Assembly (NCBI GenBank): GCA_030151845.1
Contig: JASLCM010000208.1
Location: 1 to 8,546 of the forward strand
DNA: 8,546 nt
Direction of reading: 5' to 3'
Origin: Bacteroides sp.
Lineage (GTDB): Bacteria; Bacteroidota; Bacteroidia; Bacteroidales; Bacteroidaceae
This document shows, piece after piece, positions 1 to 6,409 of this stretch. How positions within the stretch are numbered: the stretch's first letter is position 1; the number at the start of each line of letters is the position of its first letter. The position numbers and the translations under genes were made by a program. The notes beneath the pieces were generated by a model that had not been told where the DNA came from, did not search any database, and worked only from the letters and a program-made list of their open reading frames with translations.

Positions 1-2
1 CT

Positions 3-128
3 AAGGAGTTGGCTAAAAAGGAGGAGAATAGAGACAAATTAATTGTTGTAATTCTTCCCGATACTGGAGAGCGTTATTTAAGTACTCTTCTTTATGCTTT
101 TGATAGCTACCCTTTGGATTTAGAGTAA
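3..128 (+). CDS. cysK: Cysteine synthase (O-acetylserine sulfhydrylase), C-terminal end only
   Basis: This is the last 41 codons of a gene that begins before the window, ending in TAA. The segment VVILPDTGERYLSTLLY matches the conserved C-terminal signature of CysK/CysM-type PLP-dependent cysteine synthases, in which a hydrophobic strand leads into PDxGERYLST. The family makes L-cysteine from O-acetylserine and sulfide in the cytoplasm. The PLP lysine and the substrate loop lie outside the window, so CysK and CysM cannot be separated with certainty; the PDTGERYLST form favours CysK. The gene converges on the MORN-repeat gene, and a strong hairpin follows its stop by about 25 bases. Confidence 0.85.
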   Translation, partial: KELAKKEENRDKLIVVILPDTGERYLSTLLYAFDSYPLDLE

Positions 129-153
129 TGTATATCTTGCACACTTAACATAT

Positions 154-181
154 AAAAGGCACTGCTTAAGCAGTGCCTTTT
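154..181. terminator. Perfect palindromic hairpin, probable bidirectional terminator
   Basis: The arms 154-167 (AAAAGGCACTGCTT) and 168-181 are exact reverse complements. They form a GC-containing stem flanked by A's on the left and T's on the right. Read on the plus strand it ends in TTTT after cysK. Read on the minus strand it also ends in TTTT, after the MORN gene that stops at 202. The position between two convergent genes and the symmetry fit a shared intrinsic terminator. The U-tract is short (four T's, then ATTAT), so efficiency may be moderate. Confidence 0.85.
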
Positions 182-201
182 ATTATATGCTATTGGTTGT
201 T

Positions 202-1356
202 TTACTTTATAATGTCGTATCGAAAAGTTATATTTTTAATAAAGTTTCCCTCTTCATCGTACTCTTTAAATTCTCCATGTTTTTTTCCTTTACTAAAGGT
301 TCCTTCATAACGTTTTCCATCTTTGTCGATAAGGACTCCCTCACCATCTTCTACTCCATTAACAAAATCTCCTGTATATACTGTACCGTTTGCCAGGGTT
401 AGCTTTCCTTTACCGTTGGGCTCATTCTCTTTCCACTCTCCCTCATAAAGATCTCCGTTGCTCCAAGTATAAGAACCTTTTCCTTCACGGATATTGTCTT
501 TCCAATCTCCTACGTATTTAGCTCCGTTGGCCCACTCAAATGTTCCCTTTCCATCTTGAAGTCCGTTTTTAAACTCTCCTTTATAAACATCTTTATTGGC
601 ATAATAGTAAACTCCCTCTCCAGTTCGCTCACCATTGATGTAATCTCCTATGTATTTATCACCCGTATTAAAGGTGTAGATACCTCTACCTTCTTGAACA
701 TCGTTAATCCATCCACCTTCGTATTTATCACCGTTAATATAGGTAAAGGATCCTTTACCGTTTCGTGTATCTTCCTTCCACTCACCATCGTAAACACATC
801 CGTCACTCCAGTGGATGATGCCATCTCCACATTTTTTATCATTCTTCCATTGCCCTACATAGGAGCCACCATTGGCCCATCGATAGGTTCCCACACCCTC
901 TCTTTTATCATCTACCCAGTTTCCTTCGTAAACATCACCATTGTGATAATACATAGTTCCTTCTCCATGTTGGTGGTTTCTATTCCACTCTCCACTGTAT
1001 CTGTTGTTATTTACGAAGTAGTAAATTCCTTTTCCATGTTTTAAGTCATTCTCCCAATTTCCTTCGTAGCGTTCACCATCTGCATAGTTAAGCACTCCGT
1101 ATCCGTGTCGTAATCCTTTAAAATACTCTCCCTCATAGGTGTCTCCATTCTTAAAAACGGTCTTACCCATTCCATGGGGTTTTCTTCTCTTTAAATCTCC
1201 GGTATAGAGCGAGCCATCTTTAAACGTATATGTTCCAATTTTTACCTCGGTGGAAAAGACTCCTTTTACTCTATCTAAAAAGTTGGGTTTGGACTGGGCA
1301 CTGAGTGCGCTAATAGATAGAAGGAGTGTAATTGCTACTATATATAGGTGTTTCAT
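202..1356 (-). CDS. Secreted MORN-repeat protein with 14 tandem repeats
   Basis: The product has 384 residues. Residues 1-20 form a signal peptide: a short basic start, a hydrophobic core (LYIVAITLLLSISA), and a likely cut near SA-QS. Residues 45-366 are 14 consecutive MORN units, each exactly 23 residues with no insertions. The pattern is aromatic-x-NG-x-x-Y-x-G-x-W/F, then G-x-G near the unit end. A short charged tail follows (367-384). MORN units stack as beta-hairpins into an elongated sheet that often serves as a scaffold or lipid- or protein-binding surface. The signal peptide implies a periplasmic or surface location, and no catalytic domain is visible. The only two cysteines after the signal peptide (about 176 and 187) sit in neighbouring repeats and could form a disulfide. 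The function is unknown. The gene appears to have its own promoter and is not clearly part of the upstream cluster. Confidence 0.9.
   Translation of the reverse strand: MKHLYIVAITLLLSISALSAQSKPNFLDRVKGVFSTEVKIGTYTFKDGSLYTGDLKRRKPHGMGKTVFKNGDTYEGEYFKGLRHGYGVLNYADGERYEGNWENDLKHGKGIYYFVNNNRYSGEWNRNHQHGEGTMYYHNGDVYEGNWVDDKREGVGTYRWANGGSYVGQWKNDKKCGDGIIHWSDGCVYDGEWKEDTRNGKGSFTYINGDKYEGGWINDVQEGRGIYTFNTGDKYIGDYINGERTGEGVYYYANKDVYKGEFKNGLQDGKGTFEWANGAKYVGDWKDNIREGKGSYTWSNGDLYEGEWKENEPNGKGKLTLANGTVYTGDFVNGVEDGEGVLIDKDGKRYEGTFSKGKKHGEFKEYDEEGNFIKNITFRYDIIK
259..1224 (-). repeat. 14 degenerate 69-base units encoding the MORN repeats
   Basis: The coding region for residues 45-366 has a strict 69-base period (23 codons). 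The units are diverged in DNA but conserved at the aromatic, NG, Y-x-G and G-x-G positions. Units 5-7 resemble units 10-12 in order: WANG then WSDG units recur as WANG then WSNG units, with about half of the 69 positions identical when aligned by hand. This suggests growth by block duplication as well as by single units. Confidence 0.85.
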
Positions 1357-1392
1357 ATGATTAAATTCGTGTTACAAGTTTTCTCATCGAAG

Positions 1393-1400
1393 CAAAGATA
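1393..1400 (-). promoter_or_regulatory. Bacteroidetes-type -7 box upstream of the MORN gene
   Basis: On the minus strand this reads TATCTTTG, an exact fit to the TAnnTTTG -7 consensus of Bacteroidetes primary sigma promoters. It lies 36 bases before the MORN start codon, in the 77-base gap after the M16 gene. No clear TTTG -33 element sits at the usual distance; the nearest TTG is only about 11 bases upstream. The promoter may therefore be weak or need an activator. Read-through from the M16 gene remains possible because no terminator hairpin is visible in the gap. Confidence 0.55.
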
Positions 1401-1433
1401 TAATTAATCTTCAATAATGAAATAAGATGTAAT

Positions 1434-2723
1434 TTATTCTACAGTTTTTTTACCTGCTATTACCTCTTTTAAACTCTCTTTACAAATTAGTTGTTGGGCT
1501 AATTCTCTTATTTTTCCAGAATCACAACTTTTAATGGCCTGTAGAGAGCGGTTAAAATAGTCTTCAGGCAATTCGGAGGTATATTTAAACATCCATGCCT
1601 CAGCTATCGAGAAAGCCGACTCAAGGTTTCGTGAGAGTTCGCCCAGCATGTAGTTTTTTACCATACGAAGCTCCTCCTCTCCCACCAAGTCATTTTGTAG
1701 GCGGTCGATTTCGGTATATATTTCCTGGATAACTTTTTCTGTAAAACTTGGATCGGACTCACAGCTAATGGTTAACAGGCTACTATCTGGATAGTGAAGC
1801 AGGTTTGAACCTATACCATAGGTATATCCTTTGTCTTCTCGTATATTACTCATTAATCGGCTACCAAAGTATCCACCAAGCAAAGTGTTTAAAACGCGGG
1901 TATATAAAAAGTCTGGATGCTTTCTCCCTACAATAAATTTACCCATCGTTAAAGCTTGCTGACAGCTTCCTCCACGGGCAACATGAACTCTTTTCTCTGT
2001 TGCTGTTTGAATGGGAAATAGAAGTTTCTTGGGCTCAGCATGTGTCTTTCCAAAGGAGGATTCTCCAAAGTAGTGATTGACTAAGTCTGTCTCTTTCGTT
2101 CCTATTTTACCTGATAAGAAGATTACGCAATTATCGGAGTGATAGTGACGCCGATGAAAATCCTTTAGATCGGCAGATTGAATGGCCAGGTAATCCTCTT
2201 TTTCGACCAGTTTACCACAAGGGTGTTGGTCTCCATACATGGTTCGAAGAAATGCACGATGAGAGATAAAGTCTACTCTGTTTTGATTCACCAGAAACTG
2301 CTCGGTACTATTTTTTACAATCTTACGAAGGTGCTCTTCTGGAAAAGTTGGTTCAACAATAATTGATCGAAGCAGACTAAGTGTTTGCTCAAAAAACTTA
2401 CTTAAAGAGTATAGGCTTACATAAGCATACTCGGCACTACTGGAGAGCTCTAACCAGGCACCATAAAAATCGAACTCTTCTGCTAATTCTTGGTAGCTAT
2501 AAGAGTTTGTTCCTTCACGCAACATGCGATTGGTAAAAAGGGCTTGCAAAGGTTTCTGTTGATGCCAACTACCACCTTTAAACAGGAAGTCTAAACGTAC
2601 AACCTCTTGTGTACCTGCATTTATGATATGTAAGGGAATACCATTGGTTAAAACAGTGTGCTGAGGAAGGGTTATTTTTAACTTATTTATTTCTTGAATG
2701 GGAGGCTGTATCGTTCTATTCAT
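1434..2723 (-). CDS. M16-family (insulinase/processing-peptidase-like) protein lacking the zinc motif
   Basis: The product has 429 residues and no obvious signal peptide. The two-lobed M16B layout is visible. The N-terminal domain (about 20-205) carries a 'TNGIPLHI' start and a FLFKGGS strand, as in the family. The C-terminal domain (about 240-425) carries LLGGYFGSRLMSNIRE followed by GYTYGIGS, the classic second-domain region. The zinc-binding, catalytic HxxEH motif should lie just before 'MLREGT' (67-72). The residues there are LFTNR (62-66), so both histidines and the glutamate are missing. Arg295 and Tyr302 remain in place; this Arg/Tyr pair is typical of the non-catalytic partner in heterodimeric M16 peptidases. 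It is therefore probably a pseudoenzyme subunit or chaperone-like protein. The gene starts 15 bases after kdsB and is the last of the minus-strand cluster. Confidence 0.82.
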   Translation of the reverse strand: MNRTIQPPIQEINKLKITLPQHTVLTNGIPLHIINAGTQEVVRLDFLFKGGSWHQQKPLQALFTNRMLREGTNSYSYQELAEEFDFYGAWLELSSSAEYAYVSLYSLSKFFEQTLSLLRSIIVEPTFPEEHLRKIVKNSTEQFLVNQNRVDFISHRAFLRTMYGDQHPCGKLVEKEDYLAIQSADLKDFHRRHYHSDNCVIFLSGKIGTKETDLVNHYFGESSFGKTHAEPKKLLFPIQTATEKRVHVARGGSCQQALTMGKFIVGRKHPDFLYTRVLNTLLGGYFGSRLMSNIREDKGYTYGIGSNLLHYPDSSLLTISCESDPSFTEKVIQEIYTEIDRLQNDLVGEEELRMVKNYMLGELSRNLESAFSIAEAWMFKYTSELPEDYFNRSLQAIKSCDSGKIRELAQQLICKESLKEVIAGKKTVE

Positions 2724-2738
2724 TAATGAGGATGCTGT

Positions 2739-3488
2739 TTATTGTGCTGATAAAAATAATTCAGCGCGTTTTAAATCTTCTGGGGTGTCTATACCTATTG
2801 TTTCTACTTGAGTGATGCCCACCTTTATTTTATAACCATTTTCTAACCATCTCAACTGCTCCAAAGACTCCGCTTTTTCGAGTGTTGATTGTGGCAACTG
2901 AGTAATCTCTTTCAAAACCTGAGTTCGATAGGCATAGAGTCCGATATGCTTATAAAAAGTATGGGTTTCCAACCACTTATCTTGAGGTATATTGCGTAAG
3001 TAGGGTATAACGGATCTACTAAAGTAAAGCGCATTCCACGCTTGATCTACCACTACCTTGGGAGAGTTGGGATTTTGTAGATCTGAAAAAGGTGAACCTG
3101 AATCGAAGGGCTTTACAAGGGTTGCAATATCTGCTGTTTGATCTTGAAAACAGGCCTGTATTGTTTTTAATTGAGAGGGTTGAATAAAAGGTTCATCGCC
3201 TTGAATATTTACCACCACATCAAACTCTTTTCCTACCTTGGTATAGGCTTCAAAACAACGATCGGTTCCACTTTGATGGTTGGGAGAGGTCATTACAACC
3301 TTTCCTCCAAAGCTAGTCACAGCTTGAAATATCCGTTCATCATCTGTGGCTACACAAACATGATCTAAGATTTGTGAAGCCTGTTCATAAACACGCTGTA
3401 TAACAGGTTTACCTCCTAACATTGCTAGTGGTTTTCCTGGAAAACGAGTAGATGCATACCTAGCAGGTATTAATCCTAAAAATCTCAT
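2739..3488 (-). CDS. kdsB: 3-deoxy-manno-octulosonate cytidylyltransferase (CMP-Kdo synthetase)
   Basis: The product has 249 residues, the usual length for KdsB. It transfers CMP from CTP to Kdo in the cytoplasm, activating the sugar for lipid A-core assembly in lipopolysaccharide. Visible motifs in order are the nucleotide-binding signature IPARYASTRFPGKPL (7-21), VATDDERI (46-53), the SGTDR segment (73-77), VNIQGDEPFI (93-102) with the metal-binding Asp98, HIGLYAYR (181-188), the E-K-A-E-S-L-E-Q-L-R stretch (204-213), and GIDTPEDL (232-239). All expected signatures are present and nothing looks damaged. The start overlaps the stop of the preceding HPPK-like gene by four bases (ATGA), so translation is probably coupled. 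Confidence 0.96.
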   Translation of the reverse strand: MRFLGLIPARYASTRFPGKPLAMLGGKPVIQRVYEQASQILDHVCVATDDERIFQAVTSFGGKVVMTSPNHQSGTDRCFEAYTKVGKEFDVVVNIQGDEPFIQPSQLKTIQACFQDQTADIATLVKPFDSGSPFSDLQNPNSPKVVVDQAWNALYFSRSVIPYLRNIPQDKWLETHTFYKHIGLYAYRTQVLKEITQLPQSTLEKAESLEQLRWLENGYKIKVGITQVETIGIDTPEDLKRAELFLSAQ

Positions 3489-3889
3489 ATATTCTCTTTT
3501 TCTTTAAGTTCTTTTAGTGCTCGCTGTACATCGGGTCTGTTCCAGTCCTCTGGCTTCAATATTTGATCTTCGTAACCAATCACATCTATATCCAAAGGGA
3601 CCAAACCCAACAGCTGCTTCTCTTTTGTTCTACCTACGCTCTTTTCTATCTCTTTACCTACTCTTATCACCTCATTCAATGGATCCGAGGTGTACAAAAA
3701 GGCAAGCTGATTCCAATAATTAGGTACATTTTTAAGCTTCACACCAACAGGAGTGGTCTCTTCGACCGTACTAAAGCGAATGGTGTTATAACGAGACAGT
3801 AGTGCTTTCCTACCCTGCATTAAGTTTTGCTCGGGTAGGAAATTACTTCCTAGTCCTAAAACATAAAAGTTAGGTTCTTTTGGGGTCAT
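3485..3889 (-). CDS. HPPK (FolK)-like protein, short and divergent
   Basis: The product has 134 residues and resembles 6-hydroxymethyl-7,8-dihydropterin pyrophosphokinase (FolK), the ATP-dependent enzyme of folate synthesis. Supporting features are LGLGSN near the N-terminus (11-16), the EETTPVG segment (43-49) followed by an N-x-W-N-Q-L-A-F strand (58-65), the helix ending in VGR (85-87), and the acidic signature PLDIDVI (98-104), whose Asp100 and Asp102 match the magnesium-binding pair. It is odd in two ways. It is about 25 residues shorter than typical FolK (around 160 residues), with a degenerate C-terminal region. The residue matching the arginine of the usual GPRxLDLD motif is Val97. 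It may be a catalytically weak or repurposed paralogue, so no gene symbol is given. It starts 3 bases after the PBP frame ends and overlaps kdsB by four bases. Confidence 0.72.
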   Translation of the reverse strand: MTPKEPNFYVLGLGSNFLPEQNLMQGRKALLSRYNTIRFSTVEETTPVGVKLKNVPNYWNQLAFLYTSDPLNEVIRVGKEIEKSVGRTKEKQLLGLVPLDIDVIGYEDQILKPEDWNRPDVQRALKELKEKENI

Positions 3890-3892
3890 AAC

Positions 3893-4555
3893 TTATTTGA
3901 AAAGGTCGTCAATTCCCACTGATGGTGTCTGCGTATCCTCTTCTACAATAGAGCCTGTTCCACAAGGATCAAACTCTTCTGGGAATTCGAATTTTTCGGT
4001 AATATCGTATCCCAACTCTTTATCACCATATACTTTTTTCATGTACTTTGTCCAAATGGGCAGCGCCATAGCAGCACCTTGTCCATGGAACATAGTATCG
4101 AAGTGAATATCTCGTTCTTCGCCCCCAACCCAAACTCCAGAGACCAAGGCTGGTGTGAATCCCATAAACCATCCGTCGGAGTTCCGATTGGTTGTTCCAG
4201 TCTTTCCTCCTGTATCTCCTGTAAAGCCATAGCGACGAACACGGCCTCCTGTTCCTTCATTAATTACTGCCTGAAGCATGTAAAGCATTTGATAGGCACT
4301 TCGTGCACTAATAACCTCCTGCATTTGCGGAGAGAAGTTTGAAATCACATTCCCTTCATTATCTTCTATGCGGGTAACAAATAGAGGAGCTACACGTATG
4401 CCTTTGTTTGCAAAAGCTGTATATGCACTAACCATTTCCCCCACGGAAATTTCGCATGGACCTAATGCTAAAGATATGGTTGGATCTATCTCTTGGTTGA
4501 GTACACCAAAATTATGTATCAGTCGAACCAAAGCATATGGGTTTAATTTACCCAT
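3893..4555 (-). CDS. Class A penicillin-binding protein, C-terminal part of the split transpeptidase domain
   Basis: This 220-codon frame continues, without any frame change, the PBP1A-like frame that stops at 4556; it equals residues 555-774 of the joined protein. It carries the third transpeptidase motif, KTGTT (118-122), then DGWFMGFTP and SGVWVGGE, as in class A PBPs, with a typical acidic, poorly conserved tail. It lacks the active-site serine and the SxN motif, so it cannot act alone. Its ATG directly follows the TAA of the upstream part. That ATG matches an internal methionine of the family, so its use as a start would be fortuitous unless ribosomes restart there. It may be expressed by restart, joined by read-through, or be a pseudogene remnant. 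No further stop or frameshift is present. Confidence 0.8.
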   Translation of the reverse strand: MGKLNPYALVRLIHNFGVLNQEIDPTISLALGPCEISVGEMVSAYTAFANKGIRVAPLFVTRIEDNEGNVISNFSPQMQEVISARSAYQMLYMLQAVINEGTGGRVRRYGFTGDTGGKTGTTNRNSDGWFMGFTPALVSGVWVGGEERDIHFDTMFHGQGAAMALPIWTKYMKKVYGDKELGYDITEKFEFPEEFDPCGTGSIVEEDTQTPSVGIDDLFK

Positions 4556-4558
4556 TTA
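4556..4558 (-). other. In-frame TAA interrupting the PBP1A-like gene
   Basis: The minus strand reads TAC TAA ATG GGT across this point, giving Y-stop-M-G in the same frame on both sides. Related class A PBPs continue here with a hydrophobic residue (WISAY-L-M type). A TTA leucine codon would differ from TAA by one base, at plus-strand position 4557. No insertion, deletion or mobile element is seen around it. Confidence 0.9.
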
Positions 4559-6217
4559 GTAGGCCGATATCCAGTTTTTAGAGTTAGCCAATCCCCACTT
4601 GAGAGATACCCTCTCTCCATAAGGTCCGCGCGTACTGTTTCGAGGTGACCAGGGTTTCCCATTCTCATCGATGAGGGTTTGCTCTACGTTGCGAACCTGA
4701 TCACAAGGTGTAAATCCATTTTCCATAGCCAGAGCATACAAGAATGGTTTGATTGTAGATCCAACCTGTCTTCTTCCATCCATTGCCATATCGTATTGAA
4801 AATAGGTATAATTAGGTCCACCCACATAGGCTTTAACATGCCCATTGTAAGGATCCATCGACATAAAACCTGCACGCAAGAAGTGTTTGTAGTAACGAAT
4901 AGAGTCTAACGGTGTTAATACAGTATCCCGCTCTCCATGCCAAGTAAAAACAGACATCTCTTGAGGGGTATTGAATGCTTTATCTATCTCTGCCTCGGTT
5001 GCTCCGTCTTTCTTCATTAATCGGTAACGCTCAGTTTGCCGTATAGCACGAGAGAGGATTTGATCTACCTCCTCTTGAGTAAGCTGATTAGAAAATGGAG
5101 CTTTTTTACGTCCTTTCTTCTCTTTAAAGAAGGCTGTTTGTAAATAGTCACCCACATGCTCTTCTACAGCCTGCTCTGCATACTGTTGCATCTTAGAGTT
5201 GATTGTTGTATATATTTTTAAACCATCGGTATAAATGCTATAGTTTTTACCATCGCTTTTGGTATTTTTCTCACACCATCCAAAGAGAGGATCTTCTCTC
5301 CATGCTATAGAGTCTTCATAAAACTTCTGCTTCTGCCACCCTCTATAATTACTTTTTATCGGCTCTTTAGCCGTCATCACTCTACGCAAATACTCCCTAA
5401 AATAGGTAGCCAATCCCTCTTTGTGGTCTACTCGGTGATAACGTAAGGTAAGGGGAAGGTTTTGCAAAGAATCACAAGCTTGGCTAGATAGATAACCCGC
5501 CTTTTTCATCTGCGATAAAACCACATTTCTCCTCCCTTTAGAACGTTCATTAAAACGAACAGGATTATATAATGAGGGGTTCTTACACATTCCCACTAGG
5601 GTGGCAGCTTCCTCTATGGATAGGGCATTAGGTTCTACTCCAAAATAGGTATATGCCGCCGTTTTAATACCTACAGCGTTATTTAAGAAGTCAAACTTAT
5701 TTAAATATAAAGTTAGGATCTCCTCTTTCGTATAGTATTTTTCTAGTTTTACAGCAATTACCCACTCTATGGGTTTTTGTAAAAGGCGTTCCATTGTGTT
5801 TCCTGCCCCAGGAGAGTATAAAAGTTTAGAAAGCTGCTGTGTAATGGTACTTCCTCCACCTGCATTTTTCTGCATTAGGACCCCTCGCTTCACTATAGCA
5901 CGAAACAGTGCTTTAATGTCTATTCCCGAGTGAGAGCTAAACCGCACATCTTCTGTTGCAATAAGGGCCTGGATTAAACTAGGAGAAAGTTCGTGATAAC
6001 TGGCATAAACTCGGTTCTCCTTACTCAAAGACCAAGTTCCTAATACCTCATTATCTTCAGATATAATTTGAGTGGCAAATTTATAGTCGGGATTCTCTAA
6101 GTTTTCGGCAGGTGGCATATAGCCAATCCACCCTTTTGATATAGAGTAGAAAACAACAAAGCAAGCAGCAACACCTATAAAGAAAAGTGTCCAAAGAAAT
6201 ATGATTAGTTTCTTCAT
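4556..6217 (-). CDS. Class A penicillin-binding protein (PBP1A-like): glycosyltransferase and first part of transpeptidase
   Basis: This is the first 553 codons of a bifunctional peptidoglycan synthase. Residues 4-25 are an N-terminal membrane anchor. The GT51 glycosyltransferase domain (about 50-225) shows IATEDVRFSSHSGID with catalytic Glu89, GGSTITQQLSK (121-131), and the helix from KPIEW to KEEILTLYLN (148-173). A linker with a charged insertion (about 360-415) leads to the transpeptidase domain, where STIK (487-490) carries the active-site serine and SKN (546-548) is the SxN motif. The frame then stops at a TAA, before KTG. Joined with the next frame it would be 774 residues, a normal length for Bacteroidetes PBP1A. 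The glycosyltransferase half is complete and could work alone; the transpeptidase half cannot. This is the first gene of the minus-strand cluster and has a strong promoter match upstream. Confidence 0.9.
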   Translation of the reverse strand: MKKLIIFLWTLFFIGVAACFVVFYSISKGWIGYMPPAENLENPDYKFATQIISEDNEVLGTWSLSKENRVYASYHELSPSLIQALIATEDVRFSSHSGIDIKALFRAIVKRGVLMQKNAGGGSTITQQLSKLLYSPGAGNTMERLLQKPIEWVIAVKLEKYYTKEEILTLYLNKFDFLNNAVGIKTAAYTYFGVEPNALSIEEAATLVGMCKNPSLYNPVRFNERSKGRRNVVLSQMKKAGYLSSQACDSLQNLPLTLRYHRVDHKEGLATYFREYLRRVMTAKEPIKSNYRGWQKQKFYEDSIAWREDPLFGWCEKNTKSDGKNYSIYTDGLKIYTTINSKMQQYAEQAVEEHVGDYLQTAFFKEKKGRKKAPFSNQLTQEEVDQILSRAIRQTERYRLMKKDGATEAEIDKAFNTPQEMSVFTWHGERDTVLTPLDSIRYYKHFLRAGFMSMDPYNGHVKAYVGGPNYTYFQYDMAMDGRRQVGSTIKPFLYALAMENGFTPCDQVRNVEQTLIDENGKPWSPRNSTRGPYGERVSLKWGLANSKNWISAY

Positions 6218-6248
6218 TCGTGGGGTATTAAATTTCTATTTCATTCTA

Positions 6249-6262
6249 CCTTATAAATAAGG
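6249..6262. promoter_or_regulatory. Short inverted repeat near the predicted PBP transcript start
   Basis: CCTTAT and ATAAGG are separated by two bases (CCTTATAAATAAGG). On the minus strand the element falls right at or just after the expected transcription start of the PBP cluster. It could be an operator half-site pair, but AT-rich palindromes of this size also occur by chance. Confidence 0.25.
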
Positions 6263-6267
6263 CTAGG

Positions 6268-6299
6268 CAAAATTAGGATAAAAGTTTTTGTTTAACAAA
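6268..6299 (-). promoter_or_regulatory. Bacteroidetes-type promoter for the PBP-folK-like-kdsB-M16 cluster
   Basis: On the minus strand, TTTG (6299-6296) is followed after 20 bases by TAATTTTG (6275-6268). This matches the Bacteroidetes consensus of TTTG, about 20 bases, TAnnTTTG at every fixed base. Transcription would start near 6262, leaving a leader of about 45 bases before the ATG at 6217. It is the only strong promoter match for the whole minus-strand cluster. Confidence 0.75.
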
Positions 6300-6318
6300 A
6301 GAAATACAAAGCTTCGTG

Positions 6319-6333
6319 TTAGTTTATAACTAA
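6319..6333. promoter_or_regulatory. Inverted repeat between the two divergent promoters
   Basis: TTAGTT and AACTAA flank TAT (TTAGTTTATAACTAA). The element lies about 20 bases upstream of the pyrB -33 site and about 20 bases beyond the PBP -33 site. That position would suit a regulator acting on either promoter, but it is AT-rich and short, so the assignment is tentative. Confidence 0.2.
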
Positions 6334-6352
6334 ACTTAAAGAGATTTAATGG

Positions 6353-6381
6353 TTGAAAAACACTTTTTTTTCATAACTTTA
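6353..6381 (+). promoter_or_regulatory. Bacteroidetes-type promoter for pyrB
   Basis: TTG at 6353-6355 is followed after 18 bases by TAACTTTA (6374-6381), one base off the TAnnTTTG -7 consensus. A T-rich tract (6364-6371) lies in the spacer. Transcription would start around 6387-6390, giving a leader of only about 20-35 bases. That leaves no room for a pyrimidine attenuator or riboswitch ahead of pyrB. Confidence 0.6.
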
Positions 6382-6409
6382 CATTCCATAGTTAAATAAA
6401 ATTAACAAA

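Noticed and set aside
556..1044. A 162-codon open frame on the plus strand opposite the MORN gene
   Set aside because: It is antisense to the regular MORN repeats, whose periodic codons keep the opposite frame open. Its protein is a low-complexity I/V/S/F string with no recognisable domain.
1357..1433. A terminator between the M16 and MORN genes
   Set aside because: No stem of useful length followed by T's on the minus strand could be found; only the -7 box of the MORN promoter is convincing.
4039..4342. Overlapping open frames on both strands within the PBP C-terminal region
   Set aside because: They lie wholly inside a frame carrying KTGTT and other PBP motifs, and their translations show no family features.
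3893..6217. Recoding of TAA as a sense codon in this organism
   Set aside because: The genes for cysteine synthase, the MORN protein, the M16 protein, KdsB and PyrI all end with TAA at sensible family lengths, so TAA is a normal stop here.
6382..6409. A riboswitch or pyrimidine attenuator ahead of pyrB
   Set aside because: The predicted leader is only about 20-35 bases, has no hairpin with a T-tract, and no leader-peptide frame.
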